Source of the DNA: a virus
Reading direction: 5' to 3' (one strand)
IMG/VR virus record: IMGVR_UViG_3300025646_000193
Coordinates: 1-32,149 of that record
DNA: 32,149 nucleotides
The position numbers were made by a program, and so were the translations under genes. Shown piece after piece: positions 16,382 to 24,413 of the stretch (its first letter is position 1; every line of letters begins with the position of its first letter). The notes under the pieces were generated by a model. That model was given only the letters and a program-made list of their open reading frames with translations. It did no database searches and had not been told where the DNA came from.

Positions 16382-18025
16382 ATGAATAAAGAAAAAAGAT
16401 TTATTGAAGCATTTGCAGGATTACAAAGAAACTTTGGTGTAGCTAATTTAAAAAATTTATCCATAGACCCAAGTACGGGTAAAGCTAGACCTATTTATGG
16501 TTGGGCACATAGAGAAATTAAAGATCAAGATTATTTAGATCATTTAAATGGTAGACAATCAATTGGTATTCAACCATGTGATGATAAAGGTATGGCACAA
16601 TTTGGTGCTATAGATATTGATGATAAACAACACAGTTATTCTAATTTTCCATATAAAAAATATTTAGATATTATTGCAGAACATAAATTACCAATTGTTC
16701 CAGTTAAATCTAAAAGTGGTGGACTTCATTTATATTTATTTGTTAAAGAAAAAATAAGAGCAGTTACTATTAGAAATTTTTTAGAAGGATTACTGCTTAC
16801 ATTAAAACTTCCAACTAATATTGAAATATATCCAAAACAAACTGAGTTAGGTAAAGATGCAGAAGGTAATTGGAATATGGGTCAATATATTAATTTACCT
16901 TATTATAATAAAACAGAAAGAGTTGCATTTAATTTAGATGGTACAACATTTACCTTTGATCAATTTATAGAAGTTGTAGAAGCTAATACTTACACTGCAG
17001 ATGAGTTAGAAGAGTTTACATTAGAACACACCAGGTCTTTATTAAATGGTGGTGGAGAAGAGTTTAATGATGGCCCACCTTGTCTTGCAATACTAACTAA
17101 AAATAAATTAAGAGATGGTAGAGATAGATTTTTATATAACTACATGGTGTTTGCTAAAAAGAAACATCCAGATGACTGGGAAAAAATGGTTATTGCAGCA
17201 CCAGGAAAATATTTTGAACCCGGGGCAAATGGTGTAATTGATTGGACAGAAACTAAAACAAAACAAAAATTAAAATCTTGGGCGAGAGAAACTAAAGGAC
17301 ATACTTGTAATGAGGATCCAATACAACCAGTATGTATGAAAGCAGAATGTAGAAAAAGAACTTACGGGTATTTATCAGATAAAAAAAGAGTCTTTCCAGC
17401 ATTATCAGGATTACAAAAAATAACTTATGCTGAACCACAATATACATTCAATGTAACATTAGCTGATGGACAAACTACAAAAGAAGTTAGAGCAAAAAAT
17501 ATAAAACAAATAATTGAATTAGATAATATTAGAGCAATCATTGGTGCAGCAGCTGATACAATACCACCAAAAATAAAACAAAATGAATTTCAAGATATAT
17601 TAGATAATTTATTTCCACCTAAACTAACAACACCTCCACCAAAAGGTACTACTCCAGATGAATTATTAGAAGAGTATTTGTCTACATATTTACATGGACC
17701 AAAAGCAAAAACACATGCATCATTTAAAACTGGTGCAGTATTGATTGAAGATAATAATGCATACTTTGTGTATTCAAGTTTTTTTAATAGTTTAAAAAAT
17801 AAAGAATGGAAAGAGAATAGAGGATTAACTGCAGAAAGAATGAAAAGATTATTTCAAGCAGAAACTGGTATAGGTAAAAGATTTCCAAAAGTATCAGGAC
17901 AAACAGATTCTAATCCACCAGTTGATGTCATAAAAGTATCATTGGATAAATTTCCTGAACTTTTATCAGATGAAAAGAAACCTACTGAAAAAGTAATTGA
18001 GAACAAAAGAGAAAGTAATTTTTAA
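16382..18025 (+). CDS. Archaeo-eukaryotic-type primase (AEP)
   Basis: A 547-aa protein that should lay down primers for DNA synthesis. AEP motifs: FGAIDIDD with D78 and D80 (catalytic DxD), SKSGGLHLYLF with H116 (sxH nucleotide-binding motif), and IEIYPKQ (about 157-163) as the third strand. This order is typical of the primase domains of TOTE-like and plasmid/phage AEPs. Residues 309-323 hold three cysteines (C309, C318, C323) after His307, resembling a metal or Fe-S site. The C-terminal 200 residues contain a Pro-rich linker and a folded region with ASFKTGAVLIEDNNAYFVYSSFF. It ends in ESNF like the upstream protein. Overlaps the helicase start by one base. Confidence 0.82.
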   Translation: MNKEKRFIEAFAGLQRNFGVANLKNLSIDPSTGKARPIYGWAHREIKDQDYLDHLNGRQSIGIQPCDDKGMAQFGAIDIDDKQHSYSNFPYKKYLDIIAEHKLPIVPVKSKSGGLHLYLFVKEKIRAVTIRNFLEGLLLTLKLPTNIEIYPKQTELGKDAEGNWNMGQYINLPYYNKTERVAFNLDGTTFTFDQFIEVVEANTYTADELEEFTLEHTRSLLNGGGEEFNDGPPCLAILTKNKLRDGRDRFLYNYMVFAKKKHPDDWEKMVIAAPGKYFEPGANGVIDWTETKTKQKLKSWARETKGHTCNEDPIQPVCMKAECRKRTYGYLSDKKRVFPALSGLQKITYAEPQYTFNVTLADGQTTKEVRAKNIKQIIELDNIRAIIGAAADTIPPKIKQNEFQDILDNLFPPKLTTPPPKGTTPDELLEEYLSTYLHGPKAKTHASFKTGAVLIEDNNAYFVYSSFFNSLKNKEWKENRGLTAERMKRLFQAETGIGKRFPKVSGQTDSNPPVDVIKVSLDKFPELLSDEKKPTEKVIENKRESNF

Positions 18026-19494
18026 TGATTAAAAAAATATTTGGTCCTCCAGGTACAGGTAAGACAACTACATTATTAAATTATGTAGATAAGTATATTA
18101 AAGAAGGAACCGATTTAAATAGAATAGGATACTTTGCTTTTACTAGGAAAGCAGCTAATGAAGCTAGAGATAGAATGTTAGAAAGAAATCCTCAATTAGA
18201 TAAAAAGGATTTAAGATATTTTCAAACCTTACATTCATTTGCTTTTCATACATTAGGTATGAGTGAAGAAAATGTAATGCAACCAGTTCATTATGAACAG
18301 ATAGGTAAAGAATTAAATTTAAGAGTTACAGATGCCGGTGATGAATCTGGTTATTTAAATTTTAATAGTGAATATTTTAAATTGATTAATAAGGCTAGAG
18401 TAAAAAATATATCCGTAGAAGATGAATTCAATACAAATGAATGGAGCGAAGATGTTGATTATGAAACTTTAGGTCATATTTATTTAAATTATAATTATTT
18501 TAAAGGTGAAACTTTATATGACTTTAATGATATGATTACAAAATTTGTAGATGAGAAAGAAAAATGTAAAGAGTTTGATGTCATATTTATAGATGAAGCT
18601 CAAGATTTATCTCCAATACAGTGGAAAATGTTTGATGTATTAAAAGAAAAATCAAAAGATATTTATTTAGCTGGAGATGATGACCAGGCTATCTTCGCTT
18701 GGGCTGGAGCGGATGTTAATAGATTTTTAAATGAACCAGCTGAAGAAGAGATATTAAGTTACTCAAATCGTATACCACCAGCAGTACAAGATTTAACGGA
18801 TGTTATATTAGAAAGAATAACTACTAGAAAACAAAAAGATTATGAACCTAAAAAAGGTATTGAAGGATCTGTACAACACATTTATAATATGGACCATTTA
18901 GATTTAACTAAAGGTGAATGGCTAATATTAACTAGAACTACATATCGTTCAGATGAAATTTCAAAACAATTAAGACAAAATAATTTATATTTCAAAAATA
19001 GATTTGGTAAAAGTTTTAACACTAGATTATACAAATCAGTATTAAACTTTAGTCAATTATGTAAAGGTGCTGCGCTATCTACAGCAGATGCAAAAGAATT
19101 AACAGAATACTTATCTCGTTCTCCAAATTTTTCAGATAAACAGGCATTATATAAATTATCGGATTTTAATTATCAATCGGAAGACCTCTGGTACAATGTA
19201 TTTACAAAAGCAGATCAAGAGGATTGTTTATATATTAGAACAATGTTGTCTAATGGAGAAAAACTATCACAAGAACCTAGAATAGAAGTATCAACAATAC
19301 ATGCTGCAAAAGGTGGTGAATGTGAAAATGTAATTGTTGTTTTAGATAATGCTAAAAAGATAAGAGATTCAATAGAAAATAATATTACAAAATCAGATGA
19401 AGAGCATAGAGTCTGGTATGTAGGTGTGACTCGTACAAAAGAAAATTTATACTTATTGAAACCAAAGAAGGAGCGTTATGGCTATTCTTTGTAA
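18025..19494 (+). CDS. UvrD/Rep-like superfamily 1A helicase
   Basis: A 489-aa 3'-5' type DNA helicase. Motif I is FGPPGTGKTTT (residues 6-16), motif Ia RIGYFAFTRKAANEARDRM, motif Ib-like FQTLHSFAF, motif II IDEAQD (189-194), motif III LAGDDDQAIFAWAGA, motif IV-like WLILTRTTYRSDEISKQL, motif V STIHAAKGGECENVIV, motif VI EEHRVWYVGVTRTKENLYLL. Shorter than bacterial UvrD (about 720 aa) because the accessory domains are reduced. The TAATG join to the primase implies that the two work together at the fork. The end overlaps a tiny gene at 19478. Confidence 0.93.
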   Translation: MIKKIFGPPGTGKTTTLLNYVDKYIKEGTDLNRIGYFAFTRKAANEARDRMLERNPQLDKKDLRYFQTLHSFAFHTLGMSEENVMQPVHYEQIGKELNLRVTDAGDESGYLNFNSEYFKLINKARVKNISVEDEFNTNEWSEDVDYETLGHIYLNYNYFKGETLYDFNDMITKFVDEKEKCKEFDVIFIDEAQDLSPIQWKMFDVLKEKSKDIYLAGDDDQAIFAWAGADVNRFLNEPAEEEILSYSNRIPPAVQDLTDVILERITTRKQKDYEPKKGIEGSVQHIYNMDHLDLTKGEWLILTRTTYRSDEISKQLRQNNLYFKNRFGKSFNTRLYKSVLNFSQLCKGAALSTADAKELTEYLSRSPNFSDKQALYKLSDFNYQSEDLWYNVFTKADQEDCLYIRTMLSNGEKLSQEPRIEVSTIHAAKGGECENVIVVLDNAKKIRDSIENNITKSDEEHRVWYVGVTRTKENLYLLKPKKERYGYSL

Positions 19495-19633
19495 CTTTCA
19501 ACCGATCGGGATAGAAGAAAGTCTCAGTGGAGAGTGGCAGCTTCACGTCTTAACAGGCGACGTTGGTTCGGGTTCTTCGACTCCCAGAATTTTTATCATA
19601 CCCGTTAAACCAATTACTGCCACATTAACTTAA
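19478..19633 (+). CDS. Small hypothetical protein with atypical codon use
   Basis: A 51-aa frame starting MAILCNFQPIGIEESLSGEW and ending PVKPITATLT, with a strong AAGGAG at 19466-19471. It overlaps the helicase end by 17 bases. It uses codons rare in the neighbours (CTC, GTC, CCC, GGG, CCG, TCG), and its composition is less AT-rich than its surroundings. Predicted beta-rich and soluble. Good ribosome site and end-to-end spacing between two genes support it as real; function unknown. Confidence 0.6.
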   Translation: MAILCNFQPIGIEESLSGEWQLHVLTGDVGSGSSTPRIFIIPVKPITATLT

Positions 19634-19642
19634 AGGAGAAAT

Positions 19643-19897
19643 ATGACACACAAAGATGACATGGAAAAATTATTTCCACAAGATAGACAGATAGGCGGGA
19701 ATCACTATAAGTCTTTTCACATTCAACCCTATGAATTCATTTCTAAGAACGACTTGAGTTTTTTTCAAGGAAATGTTATTAAATATGTTTGTCGTTATAT
19801 GAATAAAAACGGCATAGAAGATTTAAAGAAAGTAATTCATTATTGTGAATTAGAAATTAAAAAGATAGAGGATACAAATGGCAAAAGAAAAAGGTAG
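19643..19897 (+). CDS. DUF3310 protein (T7 gp1.7-like nucleotide-kinase region)
   Basis: An 84-aa protein covering the DUF3310 domain: GGNHYKSFHIQPYEFISKND, then FFQGNVIKYVCRYMNKNG, then EDLKKVIHYCELEI. The domain is found in T7 gp1.7, a thymidylate/dTTP-related nucleotide kinase, and in many phages as a stand-alone protein. A role in nucleotide supply for replication is likely by family. Behind AAAGGAG; overlaps the next small gene by 20 bases. Confidence 0.82.
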   Translation: MTHKDDMEKLFPQDRQIGGNHYKSFHIQPYEFISKNDLSFFQGNVIKYVCRYMNKNGIEDLKKVIHYCELEIKKIEDTNGKRKR

Positions 19898-20009
19898 ACA
19901 ATGGGATGGTCGATCAAGGCCTTCTAGTGATTTGTATAAAAAACGTTGGGAAGAAATATTTAAAAAGAAAAAGGAAGAAAAACCAAAAGAAGAAAAAAAG
20001 GATAAATAA
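19878..20009 (+). CDS. Small basic protein before DNA polymerase
   Basis: A 43-aa protein, MAKEKGRQWDGRSRPSSDLY then a Lys/Glu-rich tail (KKRWEEIFKKKKEEKPKEE). It starts 20 bases inside the DUF3310 gene behind GAGG and its stop overlaps the polymerase start (TAATG). Strongly charged, helical, possibly nucleic-acid or polymerase binding; function unknown. Supported mainly by tight spacing and ribosome site. Confidence 0.65.
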   Translation: MAKEKGRQWDGRSRPSSDLYKKRWEEIFKKKKEEKPKEEKKDK

Positions 20010-21862
20010 TGAAGATACCTATGTTTACAGCACAAACCGAATGGATTGAACCTGAAGAATTTCCTGACTTAAGATCCTATGATGAGATTGCAATTGACTT
20101 AGAGACAAGAGATCCTGATTTAAAAACAAAAGGATCTGGATCTGTTATTGGTAATGGTGAAGTTGTAGGTATAGCTGTAGCTGTTGCAGGTAGAAAATTT
20201 TATTTTCCCATTGCTCACGGATCAGGGAGCAACATGGATCGAAAAAAAGTATTAACATGGTTTGCAGATACTATGGCTTGTCCAGCTATAAAAATATTTC
20301 ACAATGCAATGTATGACGTATGTTGGATTAGAAATTTAGGTATAAAAATCAATGGTTTAATAGTAGATACTATGATTGCAGCAAGTTTGATTGATGAAAA
20401 TAAATTTGCGTATAGTTTGAATGCATTGTCATGGGAATATTTAGGTCATGGTAAAAATGAAGCAGCATTAAATGAAGAAGCAAAGTCTAGAGGATTAGAT
20501 CCAAAGGCGGATATGTGGAAGTTACCACCGATGTATGTAGGTGCTTATGCAGAAAAAGATGCTGAGCTAACTTTAGAGTTATGGCAAAAATTTAAATCAG
20601 AAATTCTTTTACAAGATATAGAATCTATATTTAATTTAGAAACAGATTTATTTCCATGTTTAGTTGATATGAGATTTAAAGGTGTAAGAGTTGATGCAGA
20701 TAGAGCTGCACAACTGAAAATTCAATTACAAACACAAGAAGAAGCTTTGTTGTTAGATGTAAAAAAAGAAACCGGTATTGAACCACAAATCTGGGCAGCA
20801 AGAAGTATTGCAAAAGTATTTGATAAACTTGGTTTAGAATATTCTGTAACAGAAAAATCACAAGCGCCTTCTTTTACTAAAAATTTTTTACAAGAACATA
20901 GTCATCCTCTGGTACAAAAAATTGCACAAGCAAGAGAGATTAATAAAGCTCACACAACTTTTATAGATACAATTATTAGATATGAACATAAAGGTAGAAT
21001 TCATGCTGACATCAATCAAATTAGATCTGATCAAGGTGGTACTGTTACAGGAAGATTTAGTTATTCTAATCCTAATTTACAGCAGCTTCCAGCAAGGAAC
21101 AAGGACCTAGGACCAATGATAAGATCTTTATTCTTACCAGAACAAAATCATACGTGGGGTTGTTTTGATTACTCGCAACAAGAACCAAGATTAGTTGTAC
21201 ACTATGCTGCATTAGAAAAATTTCCATCTGTCTATGATGTTGTTGATGAATACATTGATAATATGGATACTGACTTTCATAAAACAGTTGCTGATATGGC
21301 AGAAATACCTAGAAGTCAAGCTAAAACAATTAACTTAGGGTTGTTTTATGGTATGGGTAAAACTAAACTACAAGCAGAGTTAGGTGTTACTAAAGAAAAA
21401 GCAGACGAACTATTTAATATCTATCATAATAGAGTTCCTTTTGTTAAACAATTGATGAACTCAGTATCTAATAGAGCACAGAGTCATGGTCAGATAAGAA
21501 CTTTACTTGGAAGATTATGTAGGTTTCATCTTTGGGAACCGAATATGTTTGGTATGCATAAAGCGTTGCCTCAAGAAGAAGCACTCAAGGAACACGGACC
21601 AGGGATTAAAAGAGCTTATACATACAAAGCTTTAAATAAATTAATTCAAGGTAGTGCAGCAGATATGACTAAAAAAGCTATGGTTGATTTATATAAAGAA
21701 GGTATTGTAGCTCATATACAAATTCATGATGAGTTAGATTTATCTGTAGAGTCTCAAGAACACGCTGATAAAATTATTGAGATTATGGAAAATGCTGTTA
21801 AACTAGAAGTCCCAAATAAAGTTGATTATGAATCAGGTGAAAATTGGGGTAAAATAAATTAA
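20009..21862 (+). CDS. polA: DNA polymerase, family A, with 3'-5' exonuclease
   Basis: A 617-aa replicative polymerase. The proofreading domain has DLE (D30, E32), NAMYD (D103) and YAEKD (Y180, D184), matching Exo I-III. The polymerase domain has TGRFSYSNPNLQQLPAR, motif A FDYSQQEPR (D387), motif B RSQAKTINLGLFYG (R435, K439, Y447) and motif C HDE (573-575). There is no 5'-3' exonuclease domain, as usual in phages. The residue equivalent to E. coli Phe762 is Leu443, a state common in marine viral polymerases and linked in the literature to different replication behaviour and lifestyle. Joined by TAATG to a basic small gene upstream and to a hypothetical protein downstream. Confidence 0.97.
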   Translation: MKIPMFTAQTEWIEPEEFPDLRSYDEIAIDLETRDPDLKTKGSGSVIGNGEVVGIAVAVAGRKFYFPIAHGSGSNMDRKKVLTWFADTMACPAIKIFHNAMYDVCWIRNLGIKINGLIVDTMIAASLIDENKFAYSLNALSWEYLGHGKNEAALNEEAKSRGLDPKADMWKLPPMYVGAYAEKDAELTLELWQKFKSEILLQDIESIFNLETDLFPCLVDMRFKGVRVDADRAAQLKIQLQTQEEALLLDVKKETGIEPQIWAARSIAKVFDKLGLEYSVTEKSQAPSFTKNFLQEHSHPLVQKIAQAREINKAHTTFIDTIIRYEHKGRIHADINQIRSDQGGTVTGRFSYSNPNLQQLPARNKDLGPMIRSLFLPEQNHTWGCFDYSQQEPRLVVHYAALEKFPSVYDVVDEYIDNMDTDFHKTVADMAEIPRSQAKTINLGLFYGMGKTKLQAELGVTKEKADELFNIYHNRVPFVKQLMNSVSNRAQSHGQIRTLLGRLCRFHLWEPNMFGMHKALPQEEALKEHGPGIKRAYTYKALNKLIQGSAADMTKKAMVDLYKEGIVAHIQIHDELDLSVESQEHADKIIEIMENAVKLEVPNKVDYESGENWGKIN

Positions 21863-22500
21863 TGGCAATATTAAACGCAGACATACCACCTATTTATTGC
21901 CAAGTAAGGAAGGAGTATCTTTATGATTTTAAAGAACATCATGGAGAAAGTGAAGAATGTGTTGTCTTCGGACTCACATCTATGGCAGGAGCTGCAACAT
22001 TATTTAATGTTATGTTGCCAAACGGCGCGATCTTTTTTAGATTGCCTATCTCCGCGTTTTTCCAAAAATCGTATGACAGAACCGAAGTGCCCGATATGCC
22101 GGTTGACACGCTTCAATTGTGGAATAGTTTTAGTTACTATCCTAGTGTTCATCATTTTGGTTATTTAATATCACAACGTTGTAAATATTTTGGAAAAGAT
22201 AAAAAAGAATATTATGGAGAATATTTATTTACCATTGATTGGTGTCATCCAGAAAGTAATATTTTGGATACAGAACACAGTGAAATTCCTCATGAACATA
22301 AGTGTGGACATGTACTGGCTCTTGATAACGGTAATTTTGCAATTCAGCCTAATAATCGCATTCTGTGGAATATTAGTAATTTCACTACTCAGTCAACCGT
22401 ACCTGATTATAAAGTTCAAACTACAGAATGGAATGTCGAAAATAAAGGTTGGGTTACAGAAGATTCTGATAAAATGTTCTACCAAATAGAAGATAAATAA
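21862..22500 (+). CDS. Hypothetical protein coupled to DNA polymerase
   Basis: A 212-aa soluble protein starting MAILNADIPPIYCQVRKEYL. Notable stretches are GESEECVVFGLTSMAGAATLFNV, FRLPISAFF and LWNSFSYYPSVHHFGYL, with many aromatic residues and scattered Cys and His (CHPE, HEHKCGH near residue 160). The start is fused to the polymerase stop (TAATG). I recall similar proteins beside polymerase genes in marine phages but know no function; a polymerase-linked replication role is inference. Confidence 0.72.
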   Translation: MAILNADIPPIYCQVRKEYLYDFKEHHGESEECVVFGLTSMAGAATLFNVMLPNGAIFFRLPISAFFQKSYDRTEVPDMPVDTLQLWNSFSYYPSVHHFGYLISQRCKYFGKDKKEYYGEYLFTIDWCHPESNILDTEHSEIPHEHKCGHVLALDNGNFAIQPNNRILWNISNFTTQSTVPDYKVQTTEWNVENKGWVTEDSDKMFYQIEDK

Positions 22501-22538
22501 CATATAATACTTGGCTATGAAAATAGAGGTAGCCAGGA

Positions 22539-22784
22539 ATGAACTATATGTTTACAGCCATATTAATAATATTAATGTGTTTAATGGCCCTATTTTTAGA
22601 ACCTGGTTATAAAACCAAAGGAGGACAAATGAATTTTAAATGGGATTTAAAAAAACAAATTGATGAGAAAAGAAAATCTCAATCTGCTACTGCTCAACTT
22701 CGTAAAAGAAGTATGGATTCTATTGCTAGACCAAAAGCAGAAAAAAATATTACATCTAAAGATCCAAGGCTACAAGGCATATAA
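22539..22784 (+). CDS. Small protein with N-terminal membrane helix and internal start
   Basis: An 81-aa frame with a hydrophobic helix at residues 4-22 (MFTAILIILMCLMALFLEPG) followed by a charged soluble part (FKWDLKKQIDEKRKSQ...). A second in-frame ATG at 22629 sits behind the much stronger AAAGGAGG (22617-22624) and would give a 51-aa soluble form without the membrane helix. Both forms may be made, or the short one may be the main product. Function unknown. Overlaps the next gene by TAATG. Confidence 0.55.
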   Translation: MNYMFTAILIILMCLMALFLEPGYKTKGGQMNFKWDLKKQIDEKRKSQSATAQLRKRSMDSIARPKAEKNITSKDPRLQGI

Positions 22785-22888
22785 TGTTTGACAGATTTAT
22801 GTATAAATTTTTAGGTGGAATTGATAATTTGTTTTTAAAAATAGAAAATTTATTTACAAAAAAGAGGAGAAAAAATGAAAAAATGTAA
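22784..22888 (+). CDS. Very small basic amphipathic protein
   Basis: A 34-aa peptide, MFDRFMYKFLGGIDNLFLKI with a basic tail (ENLFTKKRRKNEKM). Amphipathic and cationic, so it could bind membranes or nucleic acid. It starts at a TAATG overlap and ends 14 bases inside the next gene. Too short for family assignment; supported by spacing only. Confidence 0.45.
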   Translation: MFDRFMYKFLGGIDNLFLKIENLFTKKRRKNEKM

Positions 22889-23009
22889 TCAATGTAAAAA
22901 AGATTTCGAACCAAAAGATGAATTGGATTTATTCTGTAGTCAAGATTGTAAAGAAGAGGCGTTAGCAGAACTAGATTCAGGTTCTGATGAGTGCCTATCA
23001 TGTCAATAA
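22875..23009 (+). CDS. 44-aa zinc-finger protein
   Basis: A 44-aa protein with CNQC at residues 4-7 and CSQDC at 21-25 in the pattern C-x2-C-x13-C-x3-C, a small treble-clef/zinc-ribbon arrangement, plus a second CxxC (CLSC) at the end. Behind AAAGAGGAG. Probably binds one zinc ion; could contact DNA, RNA or protein. Overlaps the next gene start. Confidence 0.7.
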   Translation: MKKCNQCKKDFEPKDELDLFCSQDCKEEALAELDSGSDECLSCQ

Positions 23010-23380
23010 AAATAAATGAAAACACAAGTATCGGTCTTCCGTTACGGAATTTAATTGGTTTGATCGCAGCCATAATTGTAGGCGCATGGTTTGCATTTGG
23101 TGTGATCGAAAGACTTAATAGATTAGAAACTAAAAATCAACTCTTTGAAAAAGATTTACTAGAAGCTAGTAAGCAAACTCCAATTGACCAGGAACAATTC
23201 ATGCTTCTCGAACATATAGCAGAAGGACTAGAAAAATTAACTGAACGTGTTGATGGTATGATGAACAATAGAGTTAATATTGAAAGATTACAAACAGATG
23301 TAGAACGATTAAGAATTGATACAGAAAAATTAAAAGATAGCGTTAGAGCTAATATTGGAAAATTAAATGGGGATCATTAA
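23000..23380 (+). CDS. Membrane-anchored coiled-coil protein of the lysis cluster
   Basis: A 126-aa protein (start ATG 23000; a GTG at 22991 would add three residues). After a short hydrophilic leader comes one transmembrane helix (about residues 15-37, LRNLIGLIAAIIVGAWFAFGV) and then a long coiled coil (IERLNRLETKNQLFEKD, VERLRIDTEKLKDSV). This is the shape of an inner-membrane spanin or an accessory holin. It is joined to the next gene by TAATG and lies two genes before the M15 endolysin, which supports a lysis role without settling which one. Confidence 0.65.
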   Translation: MSIKINENTSIGLPLRNLIGLIAAIIVGAWFAFGVIERLNRLETKNQLFEKDLLEASKQTPIDQEQFMLLEHIAEGLEKLTERVDGMMNNRVNIERLQTDVERLRIDTEKLKDSVRANIGKLNGDH

Positions 23381-23598
23381 TGATTGGTATTGTTTTTGCG
23401 TTGTGTTTGTTTATTAATGGAGAGTTGATTGAACATCGAATACAAGATAGTCTATCTACTTGTTTAAAGATGAAAAGAGAAGCAACACGTAATATGGATA
23501 TGACTAATAAACAATTTATGTGTGGTGAAGTCGAAGCCGAGCTTGAAAAAAATGTTGATGGTAGTATAAGCATAGGTAAAATTATTAAAGCAAAATGA
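23380..23598 (+). CDS. Small exported-type protein of the lysis cluster
   Basis: A 72-aa protein with a hydrophobic N-terminus (MIGIVFALCLFINGELIEHR), probably a signal peptide or membrane anchor, then two cysteines (C28, C45) in a mostly polar domain with SLSTCLKMKREATRNMD and QFMCGEVEAELEK. The two Cys could form a periplasmic disulfide. It links by TAATG to the coiled-coil membrane protein and overlaps the M15 peptidase gene by 4 bases. Similar small genes sit before M15 endolysins in marine phages, as I recall. An outer spanin is possible; no lipobox is clear. Confidence 0.65.
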   Translation: MIGIVFALCLFINGELIEHRIQDSLSTCLKMKREATRNMDMTNKQFMCGEVEAELEKNVDGSISIGKIIKAK

Positions 23599-24071
23599 AC
23601 CTTTCCCGAAATTTTACTCTGCAAGAGTTAATCAAATCGGATACCGCTATCCGTAAAGGCATTGATAATAATCCTAATGCGGATCAAATAGAAAAATTAA
23701 AATTAATTTGTGAAAGAGTACTTCAGCCAGTACGCGATCAATTCGGTAGAGTGAAGGTGACCTCAGGCTACAGGTCTCCAGAACTATGTTTAGCAATAGG
23801 CAGCTCATTAGAATCACAACATACAAAAGCTGAAGCAGTTGATTTTGAAGTAAATGGAGTAGACAATGCTGAAGTAGCAGATTGGGTTTATAGAAACTGT
23901 GAGACAGATCAATTAATTTTGGAGTTCTATACTCCTGGTGAGCCAAACTCTGGATGGATCCATGCGAGTTATGTAGAGTTTAACCCAAGAAGACAATATA
24001 TGCGAGCATATAGAGAAGATAAGAAAGTAAAATATAAACCTATAATAGGAAAGGCAGTAGATTTAGTATGA
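23595..24071 (+). CDS. Endolysin, peptidase M15 (D-Ala-D-Ala type)
   Basis: A 158-aa zinc peptidase of the M15A/M15_3 group, which cuts peptidoglycan cross-links for release of progeny. Features: FTLQELIKSDTA opening, VTSGYRSPEL (residues 55-64), the zinc motif SQHTKAEAVDFEV with H76 and D83, and GWIHASY with H123 as the third ligand; E110 could be the catalytic acid. Length is typical. No signal peptide, so export depends on a holin or membrane protein, plausibly one of the two coupled upstream genes. Overlaps the next gene by 4 bases. Confidence 0.92.
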   Translation: MNLSRNFTLQELIKSDTAIRKGIDNNPNADQIEKLKLICERVLQPVRDQFGRVKVTSGYRSPELCLAIGSSLESQHTKAEAVDFEVNGVDNAEVADWVYRNCETDQLILEFYTPGEPNSGWIHASYVEFNPRRQYMRAYREDKKVKYKPIIGKAVDLV

Positions 24072-24286
24072 AGTCAATAAAATTTTTTAATAAAATAGAT
24101 ACAGTACATGGGTTTTGTGAAGAGTGTGAAGAAGAATCTATTTTAGTTGCAATTGTTTCAGATTATTATAGGTGTACTAATTGTGGACATGATACAAAAC
24201 AACACATCAATGGTAGAATAAGATACTTACAACTTGATGAAAATGATAAACAATGGATTAAAGATAATATAAATAAAAATGGCTAA
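24068..24286 (+). CDS. Zinc-ribbon protein
   Basis: A 72-aa protein with CEEC near residues 17-20 and CTNC near 36-39, a classical two-knuckle zinc ribbon (C-x2-C-x15-C-x2-C), followed by a polar tail. ATGA-type overlap with the endolysin. Small zinc ribbons often bind nucleic acid or RNA polymerase; function here unknown. I recall near-identical proteins downstream of phage M15 genes in marine datasets. Confidence 0.75.
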   Translation: MKSIKFFNKIDTVHGFCEECEEESILVAIVSDYYRCTNCGHDTKQHINGRIRYLQLDENDKQWIKDNINKNG

Positions 24287-24413
24287 ACAAAAATTTACAC
24301 ACTTTGTCCCAAGACCAAAACCTAAAAAACGGCCAGGCGTTCACAAAAAATCAAGAAATAAAAAAGAAAAATTACAACAAAAAAATACTAGATATAAAGG
24401 TCAAGGTCGTTAA
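24279..24413 (+). CDS. Small Arg/Lys-rich protein
   Basis: A 44-aa, strongly basic protein: MAKQKFTHFVPRPKPKKRPG, then HKKSRNKKEK and ending RYKGQGR. It overlaps the zinc-ribbon gene by 8 bases and the opposing gene at 24410 by 4. The RPGVHKKS...YKGQGR pattern looks conserved in marine phages from memory. Probably a nucleic-acid-binding peptide; role unknown. Confidence 0.7.
   Translation: MAKQKFTHFVPRPKPKKRPGVHKKSRNKKEKLQQKNTRYKGQGR

Noticed and set aside
22980-22995. CTGATGAG, a hammerhead-ribozyme core word
   Set aside because: No matching GAAA core or closing stems nearby, and the bases encode the end of the 44-aa zinc-finger protein.
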